From NCBI RefSeq assembly GCF_036894955.1, contig NZ_CP145905.1, forward strand, positions 3,180,501-3,244,500: a DNA stretch of 64,000 nt, given 5' to 3'. Each line of letters opens with the position of its first letter. The stretch's first letter is position 1. This DNA comes from Paenibacillus sp. KS-LC4 (GTDB lineage: Bacteria > Bacillota > Bacilli > Paenibacillales > Paenibacillaceae). Below are positions 62,996-64,000 of this stretch, in pieces. Below the pieces are notes generated by a model. It worked only from the letters and a program-made list of their open reading frames with translations. It searched no databases and had not been told where the DNA came from. Made by a program: the position numbers and the translations under genes.

Positions 62996-63032
62996 GAAAG
63001 CCAGAGCTGCACATTCGCATGCTCTGGCTTTC
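62996..63032. terminator. 12-bp hairpin, terminator-like
   Basis: GAAAGCCAGAGC and GCTCTGGCTTTC are perfectly complementary around a 13-nt loop. It lies 24 bp past the stop of the 28-codon reading frame. The T-run is short on both sides. Confidence 0.65.
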
Positions 63033-63055
63033 CTTCCTCCATAAGCTTTATGCTT

Positions 63056-63142
63056 TCAGGAGTCTCCCGATTTGTTCGCCAGCCCGATGATCATGATGAC
63101 AAGCACGAGTAATTGAATGAGTAGCTCAGCGCTCATTTTCAT
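63056..63142 (-). CDS. Candidate 28-residue membrane peptide
   Basis: The frame starts ATG at 63142 or, better placed, ATG at 63136, 7-8 nt behind GGAGG, and reads MSAELLIQLLVLVIMIIGLA followed by NKSGDS. One hydrophobic helix fills most of it. It has a complete small transcription unit: TTGGAC/TATAGT upstream, a strong ribosome site and a 12-bp hairpin behind. Such peptides include type I toxins, regulators of membrane proteins and sporulation peptides; I cannot choose. No antisense RNA promoter was recognised. Confidence 0.55.
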   Translation of the reverse strand: MKMSAELLIQLLVLVIMIIGLANKSGDS

Positions 63143-63213
63143 ACCTCCATTGCTGTTCAAAATGCTCCTTCGTTCCGGCTTCTCCTCTTCAAGTGGCTTG
63201 AAAATTCGCTCCC

Positions 63214-63243
63214 ACTATATAGGTATGCGGCAGCTTTGTCCAA
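63214..63243 (-). promoter_or_regulatory. Candidate promoter of the small membrane peptide
   Basis: On the minus strand TTGGAC (63238-63243), an 18-bp spacer and TATAGT (63214-63219), about 75 bp before the start codon. Confidence 0.45.
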
Positions 63244-63334
63244 TATGTCTCCTTGCCAACAGCAAAAATCCACTATAAGCGAACTAAACATGGATAATTT
63301 ATCCTTTTCTACAGTTCTGTCGTAAAATTTTAGT

Positions 63335-63353
63335 AAAAATGATTATCATCTTA
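63335..63353. promoter_or_regulatory. Fur-box-like sequence
   Basis: AAAAATGATTATCATCTTA matches the classic 19-bp Fur box at 14 positions, with an unbroken 12-base core AATGATTATCAT. It lies between the two divergent genes, about 90 bp before the chemoreceptor start. Confidence 0.45.
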
Positions 63354-63363
63354 TTATTACTCT

Positions 63364-63390
63364 TAAAATTACAAAATGATTTGACGATAT
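63364..63390 (+). promoter_or_regulatory. Sigma-D-like promoter of the chemoreceptor gene
   Basis: TAAA (63364-63367), a 15-bp spacer and GACGATAT (63383-63390) match the flagellar/chemotaxis sigma-D consensus TAAA-N15-GCCGATAT with one mismatch. Confidence 0.65.
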
Positions 63391-63441
63391 AGTCCTTAAG
63401 TAACAGATTCACAAATTTACTAATTCTGTAGGGGTGATTGA

Positions 63442-64000
63442 ATGAAACTCAAAATGAAATTAATGTTGATGTTCGTGATAACGGTTATTTTTGCAGCCAC
63501 CCCACTAGTCTCAGTTGGGCTTTATCACATGGATAAACAGGCTTCCCGCGGGGTAGATGCCCAGCTCGTAGGCACGATGGCTTCCGCTGCTAACCAATTG
63601 GACTCCTGGCTAAGCAGCAATGCGAAAGTAGTTGAAACGCTCGGCTTTGTTATTCAGGAGGGCATTCCAGACGGCGAGCTGACTGAAAATTATTTTTCAA
63701 TTATGAAACTTGGCACGAATAAAGAAAGCATGTCCGACTTTTACTTTGGCTTCGAATCGGATGGCACATTTATGAATGGCTCTGACTGGACACCAGATGC
63801 GGATTATGATCCTCGCCAGCGGCCATGGTATGTGGAGGCAAAGCAGGCCAACAAACTCATCTTTTCCGATCCGTACCAAGACATGATGTCCAAACAATAT
63901 GCTGTATCCATTGCGATGCCGGTAAACAGCCAAAATGGCGGTATTAAAGGCATCGTTGCTGGTGACCTCCTGCTTTCGACCATTACGGAAACGGTAGGTA
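63442..64000 (+). CDS. Methyl-accepting chemotaxis protein, N-terminal part; runs off the right edge
   Basis: 186 codons are visible. The N-terminus is a membrane helix (LMLMFVITVIFAATPLVSVGL), followed by an extracellular dCache sensor: LVGTMASAANQLDSWLSSNAK, then FYFGFESDGTFMNGSDW and the diagnostic DPRQRPWYVEAKQANKLIFS with the ligand-pocket arginine and tryptophan, and VAGDLLLSTITETVG. The HAMP and signalling domains lie beyond the window, so a Cache kinase or cyclase cannot be formally excluded. The sigma-D-like promoter upstream supports a chemoreceptor. AGGGGTG precedes the ATG. Confidence 0.85.
   Translation, partial: MKLKMKLMLMFVITVIFAATPLVSVGLYHMDKQASRGVDAQLVGTMASAANQLDSWLSSNAKVVETLGFVIQEGIPDGELTENYFSIMKLGTNKESMSDFYFGFESDGTFMNGSDWTPDADYDPRQRPWYVEAKQANKLIFSDPYQDMMSKQYAVSIAMPVNSQNGGIKGIVAGDLLLSTITETVG

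Noticed and set aside
1..64000. CRISPR arrays, tRNA or rRNA genes, insertion sequences and prophage modules.
   Set aside because: Reading both strands I found no regularly spaced repeats, no tRNA cloverleaf, no rRNA, and no transposase, integrase or phage structural gene.

Overview
The window looks like the chromosome of a spore-forming, plant- or soil-associated member of the Paenibacillaceae. The pointers are a gerA-type germination operon with a sigma-G-like promoter, a T-box in front of thrS, CcpA-type cre sites, a YesM/YesN two-component pair, strong AGGAGG ribosome sites and many enzymes for plant polysaccharides. This genus-level call is inferred from gene content; no rRNA is present.

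Layout. (1) 1-13491, minus strand: an insecticidal toxin-complex (Tc) locus. A 2503-residue protein fuses TcB and TcC and carries a basic, nuclease-like C-terminal effector. It is followed 32 bp later by a TcA gene that runs off the left edge (1982 codons visible). Two small genes of unknown function, an orphan OmpR-type response regulator, an alpha/beta hydrolase and an FMN reductase lie upstream. (2) 17139-20948, plus strand: a gerA-type operon in A-C-B order. (3) 20982-29504, minus strand: a myo-inositol catabolic operon iolD-E-C-A-G-B with a LacI-type regulator. The aldolase iolJ and an inositol transporter are not in it. (4) 29715-46237, minus strand: a beta-mannan / plant-glycan locus. 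In transcription order it holds a LacI regulator, a YesM-like kinase, a YesN-like response regulator, two ABC permeases, GH113 mannanase, cellobiose-2-epimerase, GH130 phosphorylase, the sugar-binding lipoprotein, GH2 beta-mannosidase and a GH105 hydrolase. Together these describe uptake of manno-oligosaccharides and intracellular conversion to mannose-1-phosphate, glucose and mannose. (5) 46364-51119: a Crp/Fnr regulator, a Gfo/Idh/MocA oxidoreductase, DoxX, phosphatidylserine synthase, DedA and an autoregulated MerR/TipA-type regulator. (6) 51220-62882: thrS with its T-box, a Cd/Zn-type P-ATPase with an ArsR-type operator, a divergent MocR/DMT-exporter pair sharing an 18-bp palindrome, a GNAT acetyltransferase, a CE12-type acetylesterase and a glyoxalase-fold dioxygenase. 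(7) 62892-64000: a 28-codon membrane-peptide gene, a Fur-box-like site, a sigma-D-like promoter and the 5' end of a chemoreceptor.

The most distinctive parts are the fused BC toxin with its unassigned effector tip, four related AAGCGCTT-type operators linking the iol and GH105 promoters, and the regulatory architecture of the mannan locus. Starts were adjusted to the best ribosome site where the longest reading frame was implausible. No homology search was possible, so all family calls rest on motif recognition.
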